Below, one piece after another: positions 54,381 to 62,249 of a stretch of DNA of 62,249 bases; position 1 is the first letter of the stretch, and every line of letters starts with the position of its first letter. The stretch is from the NCBI GenBank assembly GCA_002102225.1, contig LQPB01000049.1:1-62249 (forward strand). Direction: 5' to 3'. The notes under the pieces are model-generated. The model was not told the DNA's origin. It saw only the letters and a program-made list of their open reading frames with translations, and did not search any database. Both the position numbers and the translations under genes were made by a program. Source of the stretch: Mycobacterium interjectum (GTDB taxonomy: Bacteria > Actinomycetota > Actinomycetes > Mycobacteriales > Mycobacteriaceae).

Positions 54381-54919
54381 TGGCATCCCGTGCCGCCCGG
54401 CGGTTTCCCGCCGTCATCGCGGCGGTCGCCCTAACGCTGCCGGTGGCGGCCCCCGGGGCCCTCGCCCAGCCACCCGACTACACCGGATTATTGATCCGGG
54501 CAACCGATCTCGCGGCTCCGCAAAGCTTCACGGCAGCCCCCCCGATCAACAACCCGAACGGTCAGCCGGGCGCCATGACGACCTTCCGCGACCCCGACCG
54601 CACCCACGTCATCGTCGACAGCGTCGAGATCCTGCCGGACGCGACCGCGGCCACCCGCGCGCTGGAATCGGCGAAGGCGACAACCGACGGCTACGTCCAC
54701 GGCATACCCGAACCGAACCCCGTCGGGACCGGCGGCACCACGATCTCGGGACCCTCGCCCGACGGATCCAAGGCAGTCACCGTCCTGCTTTTCACCGAGG
54801 GCAGGGCGTTCGCCGAGCTGGAATTCGACGGCCCGCCCGACGACCTGGTGGCGCCGGACTCCGTGGTCGACGTCGGCACAAAGCAGGACGCGGCGATCAA
54901 GAAGGGCCTTGCCGGCTGA
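54380..54919 (+). CDS. Exported LpqN-family protein without lipobox
   Basis: This 179-residue protein has a Sec signal peptide (MASRAARRF...AVALTLPVAAPGALAQ), with a likely signal peptidase I cut after ALA, and no Cys for lipidation. The mature domain matches the lipoprotein at 49785-50414: DYTGLLIRATDL, NNPNGQPGAMTTF, FTEGRAFAELEFDGP, KQDAAIKKGLAG. The ATG overlaps the esterase stop by one base. Its 3' end overlaps the convergent Ddn-like gene by 23 bp. Confidence 0.87.
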   Translation: MASRAARRFPAVIAAVALTLPVAAPGALAQPPDYTGLLIRATDLAAPQSFTAAPPINNPNGQPGAMTTFRDPDRTHVIVDSVEILPDATAATRALESAKATTDGYVHGIPEPNPVGTGGTTISGPSPDGSKAVTVLLFTEGRAFAELEFDGPPDDLVAPDSVVDVGTKQDAAIKKGLAG

Positions 54920-55400
54920 GCGCCTCCGTATTCGGCGTGAGTAGGAACAGCCGAAATGTGCGCCCCCCGGCGCGGTCTTGGGCGACCTGATAATTGGGCC
55001 AGTGCGCGAGCACGGTGGCCCATGCCCTGGCGCGTTCTTCGCCGGTCAGCAGGCGCACCTTCGCGGTGAATCGGTGGCCACGCCTGCGAACGGTGACCCG
55101 TTCTGTCGCTTTGAGATTCGCCGACCACGACGGATGGCGGGGCAGACCCCAGTTGGAGCCGACGACCAGCAGCCCCTCCTCGGTGGGCACGCATTGCACG
55201 GTGGCGGTGCGGGCAAGACCGGTTTTGCACCCCGAGGTGGTGACTTGCACGTTGGGCACCCCAGTCAGGTCCAGGACACCGAGGCGTCCGTTGCTCACGA
55301 AGCGGAGCAGCGCTTCGGCCCCTTGGGCAACCGGTCGCCCCCGAAGCACCAACCAGCGGTAGGCGGTCGGGTTGCGCGCCACCCGCTGTAGCGGATTCAC
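54897..55400 (-). CDS. Deazaflavin (F420)-dependent nitroreductase-family protein
   Basis: This 167-residue protein of the DDN/Rv3547-like split beta-barrel family carries GVPNVQVTTSGCKTGLARTATVQCV and LLVVGSNWGLPRHPSWSANLKA, the family hallmarks for F420 binding (cf. GRKSG...NPxWYxNL). Members reduce quinones or nitro compounds with F420H2. The GTG start at 55400 follows a TAGAGT -10 box by six bases, so the mRNA is probably leaderless. The extreme 3' end overlaps the convergent exported-protein gene. Confidence 0.87.
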   Translation of the reverse strand: MNPLQRVARNPTAYRWLVLRGRPVAQGAEALLRFVSNGRLGVLDLTGVPNVQVTTSGCKTGLARTATVQCVPTEEGLLVVGSNWGLPRHPSWSANLKATERVTVRRRGHRFTAKVRLLTGEERARAWATVLAHWPNYQVAQDRAGGRTFRLFLLTPNTEALSRQGPS

Positions 55401-55406
55401 AGCCGT

Positions 55407-55412
55407 ACTCTA
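55407..55412 (-). promoter_or_regulatory. -10 box of a leaderless Ddn-family mRNA
   Basis: TAGAGT on the minus strand matches TANNNT and lies six bases before the GTG start, the same geometry as at the TetR gene (43361) and the IclR gene (27271). No Shine-Dalgarno sequence is present. Confidence 0.5.
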
Positions 55413-55525
55413 TTCCCGAGAATCCGGTGGGTCATCCCGACGGCGTAATGATCGCGCCCAGCGCGGTTTTCGCGTGCGGCGGCGCGTCCGGTCGGCGGCC
55501 GCCGGTCGGTGCTGGCGGGCCGCCG

Positions 55526-55547
55526 TTAAATAAATTGTTTGATTTAA
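55526..55547. promoter_or_regulatory. AT-rich inverted repeat upstream of the TetR-P450 operon
   Basis: TTAAAT (55526-55531) and ATTTAA (55542-55547) flank a 10-nt spacer; inside it AAAT/GTTTG partly continues the symmetry. This is the only strongly AT-rich stretch in the region, 27 bp upstream of the TetR ATG, so it probably combines promoter and TetR operator. Confidence 0.55.
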
Positions 55548-55573
55548 TCTCGTGGGCAGTGTTCACTGAGGCG

Positions 55574-56251
55574 ATGACAGCCGAGCGGATGGCTCGCTCC
55601 GACAGGTCGACGGGCACCCGAGAGGCGATCTTGTCGGCCGCCGAGGTGCTGTTCGCCGAGCGTGGCATGTACGCGGTGTCCAACCGGCAGATCAGCGAGG
55701 CGGCCGGTCAAGGTAACAACGCCGCGGCTTGCTACCACTTCGGAACGAGGACCGACCTGCTTCGGGCCATCGAAAGCAAGCATCGGGAGCCGATCGAGGA
55801 GCTGCGCGCGCAAATGCTTGCCGACGTTGGCGATTCGACCGAGCTCCGCGACTGGGTGGGCACCTTGGTGCGTCCGCTCACCGACCACCTGGCCGCCCTG
55901 GGCACCCCGAGCTGGTACGCCCGGTTCGCCGCCCAGGCGATGGCCGACCCCACCTATCGCCAGGTCGTCACCAAGGACGCGCTCACGTCGCCGCGGTTGG
56001 TGCAGACGATCGACGGCATCACCCGCTGCCTGCCCGAGCTGCCCAAGCGCGTGCGTTTCGAGCGGATCGTGATGGTCCGCAACCTCCTGATGCATACCTG
56101 CGCCGAGCACGAGGCCGCCCTGGCCGAGCACGGGCCGCGGTCGCGGTCGAGCTGGCCGGTGGCCGGCGAGGGACTGATCGACGCGATCGTCGGTCTGTGG
56201 CGCGCGCCGGTCCACGTCGGTGCGGCAGATGCGAACCGAGGAGGACGATGA
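55574..56251 (+). CDS. TetR-family regulator of the P450/amidohydrolase/M24 operon
   Basis: This 225-residue regulator has an N-terminal TetR HTH (about 15-60: REAILSAAEVLFAERGMYAVSNRQISEAAGQGNNAAACYHFGTRTDLLRAIES) and a helical ligand domain. The ATG at 55574 is chosen; upstream in-frame sequence is low-complexity. It overlaps the P450 gene by four bases (ATGA) and thus is co-translated with the enzymes it probably controls, with an AT-rich inverted repeat just upstream. Confidence 0.9.
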   Translation: MTAERMARSDRSTGTREAILSAAEVLFAERGMYAVSNRQISEAAGQGNNAAACYHFGTRTDLLRAIESKHREPIEELRAQMLADVGDSTELRDWVGTLVRPLTDHLAALGTPSWYARFAAQAMADPTYRQVVTKDALTSPRLVQTIDGITRCLPELPKRVRFERIVMVRNLLMHTCAEHEAALAEHGPRSRSSWPVAGEGLIDAIVGLWRAPVHVGAADANRGGR

Positions 56252-57471
56252 CCGAGATCTCGACCGCCACCGATGTTCCCGATTTTCCGATGACGCGGGC
56301 GCCGGGTTGCCCGTTCGCACCGCCGCCGCAGGCGTTGGCGCTCAACGCCGACAAGCAGCTGAGCCGGGTGCGGATCTGGGACGGCAGCACGCCCTGGCTG
56401 ATCCACGGCTACGACGCGATACGGGCGTTGTTCACCGACTCGCGCGCCAGTGTCGACGACCGCCTGCCGGGTTATCCGCACTGGAACGAGGGAATGCTGG
56501 CGACGGTCCACAAACGGCCGCGCTCGGTGTTCACCTCGGACGCCGAGGAGCACACCCGATTCCGCCGGATGCTGTCCAAGCCGTTCACCTTCAAGCGTGT
56601 CGAAGGGCTGCGGCCGGCGGTGCAGAAGATCGCCGACGATCGCATCGACGCCCTGTTGACCGGCCCCAATCCCGGCGATGTGGTGAGCACCGTTGCGCTG
56701 CCCGTCCCCTCCCTCGTCATCAGCCAACTGTTGGGTGTGCCCTACGAGGACGCGGATTTCTTCCAGGAACAGGCGCAACGCGGCACCGGGCGCTACGCGA
56801 CCGAGGAGGACACGGCCCAGGGCGCCGCCTCGTTGGCGAAATACATCGCCAAGCTCATCCGCGCCAAGATGGAAGATCCCTCGGAGGATCTGGTGTCCGA
56901 TCTGGCGGAGCGGGTCAACGCCGAAGAGCTCAGCGTCCGCGAAGCCACCCAACTGGCCCTCGGCGTGCTGATCGCCGGGCACGAGACCACGGCGAACATG
57001 CTCAGCCTGAGCGTGGCGGCGCTGCTCGAGCACCCCGATCAGCGCGCAGTGCTGCGTGACGCCGACGACCCGAAGACGATCGCCACCGCGGTCGAGGAAT
57101 TGATGCGCTACCTGAGCATCATCCAGACCGGCCAGCGTCGCATCGCCGTCGAGGACATCGAGGTCGGCGGCGAGACCATTCGGGCCGGCGAGGGCATCAT
57201 CCTCGACGTCGCACCGGCGAACTGGGATCCCCGCCAATTCCCCGACCCGGACCGGCTGGATTTGCGCCGCGAGGATGGCGCGCACGTCGGTTTCGGCTAC
57301 GGCCGCCACCAATGCGTGGGTCAGCAACTGGCCCGGATGGAACTGCAGATCGTGCTGCCCACCCTGCTGCGCCGCATCCCGACGCTGCGCTTGGCGGTCC
57401 CGCTCGAGGATCTGCCGTTCAAACACGACTCGTTGGCATACGGCGTCTACGAGCTCCCCGTGACATGGTGA
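56248..57471 (+). CDS. Cytochrome P450
   Basis: This 407-residue soluble bacterial P450 has the I-helix motif AGHETTAN, ExxR in EELMRYL, and the heme loop [11 protein letters not shown] with Cys356. Overall it resembles the CYP105/CYP107-like actinobacterial group. There is no ferredoxin gene in the operon, so electrons must come from an unlinked partner. It overlaps TetR (ATGA) at the start and the SDR gene by seven bases at the end. Hydroxylation of the pathway substrate is expected. Confidence 0.93.
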   Translation: MTEISTATDVPDFPMTRAPGCPFAPPPQALALNADKQLSRVRIWDGSTPWLIHGYDAIRALFTDSRASVDDRLPGYPHWNEGMLATVHKRPRSVFTSDAEEHTRFRRMLSKPFTFKRVEGLRPAVQKIADDRIDALLTGPNPGDVVSTVALPVPSLVISQLLGVPYEDADFFQEQAQRGTGRYATEEDTAQGAASLAKYIAKLIRAKMEDPSEDLVSDLAERVNAEELSVREATQLALGVLIAGHETTANMLSLSVAALLEHPDQRAVLRDADDPKTIATAVEELMRYLSIIQTGQRRIAVEDIEVGGETIRAGEGIILDVAPANWDPRQFPDPDRLDLRREDGAHVGFGYGRHQCVGQQLARMELQIVLPTLLRRIPTLRLAVPLEDLPFKHDSLAYGVYELPVTW

Positions 57472-58412
57472 AGCCCGATTTGAGCCTCGAAGTGCCGGAT
57501 CTGTCCGGCACGTTCGCGGTCGTGACCGGAGCCAATAGCGGTCTGGGCCTGGGCCTGGCGAAACGGTTGGCGAGCGCGGGCGCCGACGTCGTCCTCGCGA
57601 TCCGCTGCCGGACGAAGGGCGAAGCCGCGATCGCTGAGATCCGCCGGCAGGCGCCGGCGGCCAAGCTGGCGATCAGGCATCTGGACCTGTCGTCCCTGAA
57701 GAGCGTGGCGGCTTTCGCTGAGGAGCTGGCGGCCGAAGGCCGCCCGATCGACATCCTGATCAACAACGCCGGTGTCATGACACCGCCACAACGCCAGGAA
57801 ACGCAGGACGGCTTCGAATTACAGTTCGGCACAAACCATCTGGGCCATTTCGCGCTGACCGGGCAGCTCCTGCCCCTGCTGCGCTCGGCGACATCCGCGC
57901 GCGTGGTGTCCGTCAGCAGCATCGCCGCAACGCAACGCGGCCTCGACTTCGCCGATCCCAACGCGGAACATGGCTACAAACCGATGCGCTCCTACGGAAT
58001 GGCCAAGCTGGCGCAACTCATGTTCGCAATCGAATTGGATCGGCGCAGCCGCCTCGGTGGCTGGGGCGTGATGTCCAACGCCGCGCACCCGGGGTTGAGC
58101 AAGACCAACTTGTTGAGCGGCGCGTCCTACGGCCGAGACAGGCCGACGCTGCAGGCGCGCCTCACCACGATGACCTGGCGCCTGTTGCCCTTCATGTGGC
58201 TCGACATCGACGAGGGCATCAAGCCATCGCTGTACGCCGCGGTCTCGCGCGGCGCCGAAGGTGGCAGGTACTACGGGCCCCGCGGTTTCTATGAAACCGC
58301 CGGGGGCGGAGTCACCTTCGCCGCGTTGCCCAGCTTGGCGCGCAGCGAGGCGGACATGGATCGCCTGTGGCAGCTTTCCGAACAGCTCACCGGGGTCGGG
58401 TTTCCGCGATGA
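57465..58412 (+). CDS. Retinol dehydrogenase-like SDR
   Basis: This 315-residue SDR has [16 protein letters not shown] as the cofactor motif, NNAGVM, a Ser in SVSSIAA and the active YGMAK. It is related to the retinol-dehydrogenase/WWOX-like SDR branch common in actinobacteria. The ATG lies within the P450 stop region (seven-base overlap), so P450-generated alcohol could be its substrate; that is inference from context. Confidence 0.9.
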   Translation: MVKPDLSLEVPDLSGTFAVVTGANSGLGLGLAKRLASAGADVVLAIRCRTKGEAAIAEIRRQAPAAKLAIRHLDLSSLKSVAAFAEELAAEGRPIDILINNAGVMTPPQRQETQDGFELQFGTNHLGHFALTGQLLPLLRSATSARVVSVSSIAATQRGLDFADPNAEHGYKPMRSYGMAKLAQLMFAIELDRRSRLGGWGVMSNAAHPGLSKTNLLSGASYGRDRPTLQARLTTMTWRLLPFMWLDIDEGIKPSLYAAVSRGAEGGRYYGPRGFYETAGGGVTFAALPSLARSEADMDRLWQLSEQLTGVGFPR

Positions 58413-58419
58413 GGGGACG

Positions 58420-59589
58420 ATGATGTCAGGCCAAGCCCGCACGCTGTACCCGGAGGGCGTGATCGGCGCGCCCAAGCATCGCCGCGGCCACGCCAACGAG
58501 GCGGTGACGCGCCTGCCCGCCGGCACGGAGGTTTTTTCGGCCGATAACCACATCTCGGTGGCCGACGACATCTTCTACGAACGCTTCCCGGACGATCTGA
58601 AGGACTACGCGCCGCGGATCTGGTACGAGGACGGCGCCTACCTGCTCGGCCGTCCGGGACAATCCATGGTGGTCGGCGATTTCAGCGCGGTGCTCATGCA
58701 ATACGACGACCTGGCAGGCGCGGTCTCCAACAACATCGACGCCCGCATCCGCGAACTCGCCGAAGACGGGGTCGACAAGGAATTGGTGTTCCCCAACGCG
58801 GTGCTGGCCTTGTTCCACTACCCCGATAAGGATCTGCGGGAGCGGATTCTGCGCATCTACAACGAACACATCGCCGCGGTGCAGGAGCGTTCCAACGGCC
58901 ACTGCTATGGAGTTGGCCTGATCAACTGGTGGGACCCGCGCGGCGCCCGGCGCACCCTGGCCGAGCTGAAGTCGCTGGGGCTCAAGACATTTCTGATGCC
59001 GCTGAACCCCGGCAACGACGACAGCGGACACGTCATCGACTACTCGAGCACCGCGATGAGCGCCGTGTGGGACGAGATCGAGGAGGCCGGCCTGCCGGTC
59101 ACCCACCACATCGGCGAAAGCCAGCCCAAGTGCCCGAGCGAGGTCAACAGCGTGGCGGTGGCCATGATGGTCAACATCGACTCGTTCCGGGAAATGTTCT
59201 CCAAGTACATCTTCGGTGGCGTCTTGGACCGCCACCCCGGGCTGCGGGTGGGGTGGTTCGAGGGCGGGATCGCCTGGGTGCCCCCGGCCCTGCAGGACGC
59301 CGAGCACGTGCTGGCCTCCTACCGGCACATGCTCAAACGGCATCCCGAGCACGACATCCGCTACTACTGGGACCGGCACATGTGCGCGTCGTTCATGGTC
59401 GACGGGCTGGGGCTCGGCCAAATCGAGGAGATCGGAATCGACAAGGTGATGTGGTCATCGGATTACCCGCACAACGAGAGCACTTTCGGCTACTCGGAGC
59501 GGTCGCTGGCCGCGGTGGTCGACGCCGTCGGCCCCGAGGACGCCGTCCGCGTCGTCAGCGGCAACATCAAGGCGTTTCTGGGCGTTTAG
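58420..59589 (+). CDS. Amidohydrolase-2 family metal-dependent hydrolase
   Basis: This 389-residue TIM-barrel hydrolase has the first metal motif as SADNHIS (Asp-x-His), THHIGES in the barrel, and the catalytic Asp in WSSDYPHNES near the C-terminus, as in aminocarboxymuconate-semialdehyde-decarboxylase-like amidohydrolases. It may hydrolyse or decarboxylate. Two ATGs in tandem at 58420 and 58423 follow GAGGGG. It begins seven bases after the SDR stop and ends one base before the first M24 gene. Confidence 0.9.
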   Translation: MMSGQARTLYPEGVIGAPKHRRGHANEAVTRLPAGTEVFSADNHISVADDIFYERFPDDLKDYAPRIWYEDGAYLLGRPGQSMVVGDFSAVLMQYDDLAGAVSNNIDARIRELAEDGVDKELVFPNAVLALFHYPDKDLRERILRIYNEHIAAVQERSNGHCYGVGLINWWDPRGARRTLAELKSLGLKTFLMPLNPGNDDSGHVIDYSSTAMSAVWDEIEEAGLPVTHHIGESQPKCPSEVNSVAVAMMVNIDSFREMFSKYIFGGVLDRHPGLRVGWFEGGIAWVPPALQDAEHVLASYRHMLKRHPEHDIRYYWDRHMCASFMVDGLGLGQIEEIGIDKVMWSSDYPHNESTFGYSERSLAAVVDAVGPEDAVRVVSGNIKAFLGV

Positions 59590-59590
59590 G

Positions 59591-60835
59591 ATGACGAACT
59601 CACTCACCGCCCGCGGCTCCGTCTTCGACATTCCCGACGAGCCGAACTGGGCGCGCATGCGCGCCGAAACCGGCGCGCGCCTGCGGGCCGCGATGGCGGA
59701 CCAGGGCGTCGATGCGCTCATCCTGCTGATGAACGGCTACGTCGGGTACGCGACGGGCACCAGCTGGCGGCTGCTCGACGCGGGCCTCTCGCACGTGGAG
59801 CGCCCGGTGGCCGTCGTGCTGGCCGATGACGAACACCCGCACCTGTTCATGCCGGTGGGTGGCGGGGCGTTCCCCGAATCATCCGGTCGACCGGTTCCCG
59901 AGGATCATCTGCACGGGCCGGTGTATCTCGAATTCGACCAGGGCGTAACGGAGTTTGCGCGAGAGCTGGCCGAGCTGATCCCGCCGGGCGCGGCCGTGGC
60001 CGTGGACGAGCTCACGGGCGCGATGCGGCGGGCGGGCGACGCGCTGTTTCCTTCCGGCCCGCCGTCGGATGCGGCGATCGTGCTCGGCGCGGCGCAGTTG
60101 GTCAAGACGCGGGACGAGATCTCCTGCCTTCGGCGCGCCTGCCGCATCACCGAGCAGGCGATGGCCGATGTGCAGGCGGCATTGGCACCCGGCGTCCGCC
60201 AGATCGACCTGTCGGCCAGGCTGGTTCGGCGCGCGTTCGAGCTGGGCGCCACCACCAACATGCTCGAGGCCATCTGGCAGGTGATGCCGAGCTCGCGGGA
60301 AGCCGGCGTGTGGACTACGCACGGTGATCTCGCGTTGCCCCTGCTCCCCACCGCTCGGGAGCTGGCCGCCGGCGACGTGTTGTGGACGGACATCAGCATC
60401 AGCTATGCCGGATACTGCTCGGACTTCGGGCGAACCTGGCTGGTCGGCGACACGCCCTCCCCGCGCCAACAGGACCAATTCCGCCGGTGGCGAGCCATCC
60501 TGGACGACGTGCTCGCCGTAACCAAAGCCGGTGTCACGTCGGGGGATCTGGCGCGGGCGGCGATCGCCGCCAACGGCGGTTCCAAGCCGTGGCTGCCGCA
60601 CTTTTACCTGGGGCACGGCATCGGCACCTACCCCGCCGAATCCCCGATGATCGGGACGGATCTCGGCGAGGAATTCGACGACAACTTTGTCTTTCCGCCC
60701 GGCATGGTGCTGGTCCTCGAACCGGTTGTGTGGGAGGACGGAACCGGCGGCTACCGCAGTGAGGAGATCGTGGTGATCACCGAAGACGGCTACACGCCGA
60801 TCACCGACTACCCCTACTCCCCCTATGGCGACTGA
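59591..60835 (+). CDS. M24 metallopeptidase/creatinase-fold protein with intact metal site
   Basis: This 414-residue pita-bread-fold protein has an N-terminal creatinase-like domain and a catalytic domain with all five ligands: Asp267 and Asp278 (WTDISISYAGYCSDFGRTW), His342 (GHGIG), Glu377 (VLEPVVW) and Glu391 (YRSEE). It could be an Xaa-Pro-type peptidase or a non-peptidase M24 such as creatinase or a DddP-like lyase. It is followed with an 11-base overlap by a degenerate M24 partner. Confidence 0.92.
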   Translation: MTNSLTARGSVFDIPDEPNWARMRAETGARLRAAMADQGVDALILLMNGYVGYATGTSWRLLDAGLSHVERPVAVVLADDEHPHLFMPVGGGAFPESSGRPVPEDHLHGPVYLEFDQGVTEFARELAELIPPGAAVAVDELTGAMRRAGDALFPSGPPSDAAIVLGAAQLVKTRDEISCLRRACRITEQAMADVQAALAPGVRQIDLSARLVRRAFELGATTNMLEAIWQVMPSSREAGVWTTHGDLALPLLPTARELAAGDVLWTDISISYAGYCSDFGRTWLVGDTPSPRQQDQFRRWRAILDDVLAVTKAGVTSGDLARAAIAANGGSKPWLPHFYLGHGIGTYPAESPMIGTDLGEEFDDNFVFPPGMVLVLEPVVWEDGTGGYRSEEIVVITEDGYTPITDYPYSPYGD

Positions 60836-61940
60836 AGTTTCGCCCGATCCCCTGTCGTTGCGCACGGGGCGTCGTGACCGGGCGCTGGCGCAAATGGAGG
60901 CGTACGACCTCGACATGCTGGTGCTGGGACGGCAGGCGAACATTCGCTACGTCACCGGCGCCCCGCAGCTGTGGATAGCCGGGACGCGACCGTTCGGTCC
61001 GATGTGCGTGGTGGTGCGCGCCAGTGGGGCGATCTACCTCAACAGCACCGACGACGAGGGGGTCCCCGACGAGATCGGTCGCGACCACCTGTACGGGCTG
61101 GCCTGGAACCCGATGACGCTCATCGAGGTGCTCAAGCACATCGACGGCGCCGCGACGGCGCGCCGGGTCGGAACCGACGCCATCACACCGACTTTCGCGG
61201 CGTTGCTGCCCGAGGCCTTCCCGCACGCCGAACTCGTCGACGGCGAGCCGGCGATGCGGACCGCGCGCCGCGTCAAGACACCCGATGAGATCGCGGCGAT
61301 GGGCCCGGCGCTTCGCGTGGCGGGAAAGGGACTTGCCGCCGCCCTGGCCGAGTTGCGGCCGGGCGTATCCGAGCAGACGCTGGCCGGGGCCGCGCTGGAG
61401 GCCATGGCCGCCGGCGGGGTGAGCACGCCGGCCACCCAGGACGTCGCCTGGGTGACTTCGCGGGAAGACCCGTGGCAACGCAGTCGTGGCGTGGTAGCGC
61501 CGGGTGATCTTGTCGCCGTCGCGGCGGGTGCGCTGGCCGACGGGTATGTCGCCGAGGTGGGTAGGACGTTCCAGGCCGGTAACCGGGCGAACGGCCCGAC
61601 CCGCGAGCTCTTCTCGCGCTCGGAGGCGTTGTTCGACAAGATGATTGCCGCCTGTCGTCCCGGTGCGCCCACGACCGCGCTGCTTTCCGCCTACGAGGCG
61701 GCCGGCGAGCCGCTGCCGCCCGTGCCGGTCGCGCATGGGTTGGGACTCGGTTTTGACCCACCCGTCGTCTCCCAAACGCTTTCGGCGGCGGGCGATCTCG
61801 ACCGGCTCGAACCCGGGATGGTGCTGGCGATCAGCGGCCACGTGTGGCAGGAGGGCATCGGCGGCGTGTTTCGCCGCGACACCGTTCACATCACCGACAG
61901 CGGCGCCGAGGTGCTGACCGGCAACCCGCCTTCACGGTGA
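60825..61940 (+). CDS. Degenerate M24-family protein, predicted pseudoenzyme
   Basis: This 371-residue protein has the M24 fold pattern (LDMLVLGRQANIRYVTG, RRVKTPDEIAAM, GDLVAVAAGALADGYVAEVGRTF, AHGLGLGFDPP). Only one of the five metal ligands is kept, His304. The two Asp positions are Ala233 and Glu244, and the two Glu positions are Ser337 and Arg351. The reading frame is intact and 11 bases overlap the active M24 gene, so it is not a simple pseudogene. It may be a regulatory or structural partner of that enzyme. Confidence 0.87.
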   Translation: MATEVSPDPLSLRTGRRDRALAQMEAYDLDMLVLGRQANIRYVTGAPQLWIAGTRPFGPMCVVVRASGAIYLNSTDDEGVPDEIGRDHLYGLAWNPMTLIEVLKHIDGAATARRVGTDAITPTFAALLPEAFPHAELVDGEPAMRTARRVKTPDEIAAMGPALRVAGKGLAAALAELRPGVSEQTLAGAALEAMAAGGVSTPATQDVAWVTSREDPWQRSRGVVAPGDLVAVAAGALADGYVAEVGRTFQAGNRANGPTRELFSRSEALFDKMIAACRPGAPTTALLSAYEAAGEPLPPVPVAHGLGLGFDPPVVSQTLSAAGDLDRLEPGMVLAISGHVWQEGIGGVFRRDTVHITDSGAEVLTGNPPSR

Positions 61941-61965
61941 AGTACGAGCTGTCGCCCCGCTGACG

Positions 61966-62249
61966 CTAGGACGCTGCCCGCTTTTCCTCGCCCTCCTCGT
62001 CCTCGCCTTCGTTCTTGTCGGGGTGGAGGAGTTTTTCGGGGTGGTGGAAGGTGTTGGTTCGGGGTTGCCCGCGATCCAGGTGCGGCGGGGGTATCCATTC
62101 GGTTTGGCCGCGGGCGTTGGTGCGGGTGGTCCAGCCGTTTTCGGCGAGCCGGTTGTCGGGACCGCACGCCAAGGTGAGGTCGTCGATGTCGGTGCGGCGG
62201 GTGGTTGCCCAGCCGCGGATGTGGTGGACCTGGCTGTGGTAGGCCGGGG
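61966..62249 (-). CDS. HNH endonuclease / 13E12-repeat family protein, 3' part
   Basis: The C-terminal 94 or so residues are visible and the gene continues past the right edge. The HNH core is seen as VHHIRGWATTRRTDIDDLTLACGPDNRL, followed by GWTTRTNARGQTEWIPPPHLDRGQPRTNTFHHPEKLL, the usual end of mycobacterial DUF222/13E12 HNH proteins. A highly acidic tail (DKNEGEDEEGEEKRAAS) closes it. These genes are multicopy in mycobacteria and are associated with REP13E12 elements. Confidence 0.88.
   Translation of the reverse strand, partial: PAYHSQVHHIRGWATTRRTDIDDLTLACGPDNRLAENGWTTRTNARGQTEWIPPPHLDRGQPRTNTFHHPEKLLHPDKNEGEDEEGEEKRAAS

Overview
The window is a GC-rich chromosomal segment of a slow-growing Mycobacterium, most likely a nontuberculous species close to the M. 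avium complex. The basis is an ESX-5 type VII secretion locus (a system confined to slow growers), PE/PPE-SVP proteins, cutinase, WS/DGAT, HNH-13E12 and F420-family genes, frequent GTG starts and TGATG/ATGA gene overlaps. From remembered gene order (not searched), the left half follows the M. tuberculosis block Rv1773c-Rv1792 read in reverse, with gains and losses. There is no rRNA, tRNA, CRISPR array or complete insertion sequence.

Region 1 (1-14773) is ESX-5, mostly on the minus strand: eccB5 and eccC5 (translationally coupled), a convergent cyp143 with its divergent 3Fe-4S ferredoxin, then four PPE and two PE genes and the start of an esxM-like gene cut by the left edge. Two PPE genes with no PE partner are preceded by what look like the decayed 3' ends of PE genes. 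Hairpins lie upstream of eccB5 and between cyp143 and eccC5.

Region 2 (15099-28378) holds malQ, an LLM/F420 oxidoreductase with a SnoaL-like protein, a cytochrome b561-like/molybdopterin fusion, SRPBCC and lipid-transfer-like proteins, a DUF4407 membrane protein, small conserved proteins, and a divergent IclR / berberine-bridge-like oxidase / PhlG-like hydrolase unit with palindromes in its promoter, then an ANTAR-only protein.

Region 3 (28571-31642) holds a WS/DGAT acyltransferase and a redox-stress unit. A CsoR-family repressor lacking the copper-ligand histidine, a DUF302 protein and an AhpD-like protein diverge from a thioredoxin. Two matching inverted-repeat operators lie in the shared promoter.

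Region 4 (31663-42716) is catabolic. A class III CoA-transferase diverges from an eight-gene operon: a mycofactocin-type SDR, ketoacid dehydrogenase E1 alpha and beta, a free-standing lipoyl-domain protein, a crotonase, an acyl-CoA synthetase, a Rieske oxygenase and a KstD-like flavoprotein. No E2 or E3 is present. A second, similar crotonase is convergent across a 22-bp perfect stem.

Region 5 (42766-55400) is mixed: methyltransferase/TetR, cutinase, tandem YbjQ protein, SDR, a SigF-type sigma factor with a possible leader peptide, 53-bp tandem repeats, two LpqN-family exported proteins, a sulfite oxidase diverging from a LysR regulator, a serine esterase and a Ddn-family protein.

Region 6 (55574-61940) is a compact six-gene operon: TetR, P450, SDR, amidohydrolase, an intact M24 protein and an M24 protein that has lost four of five metal ligands. 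The right edge cuts an HNH/13E12 gene.
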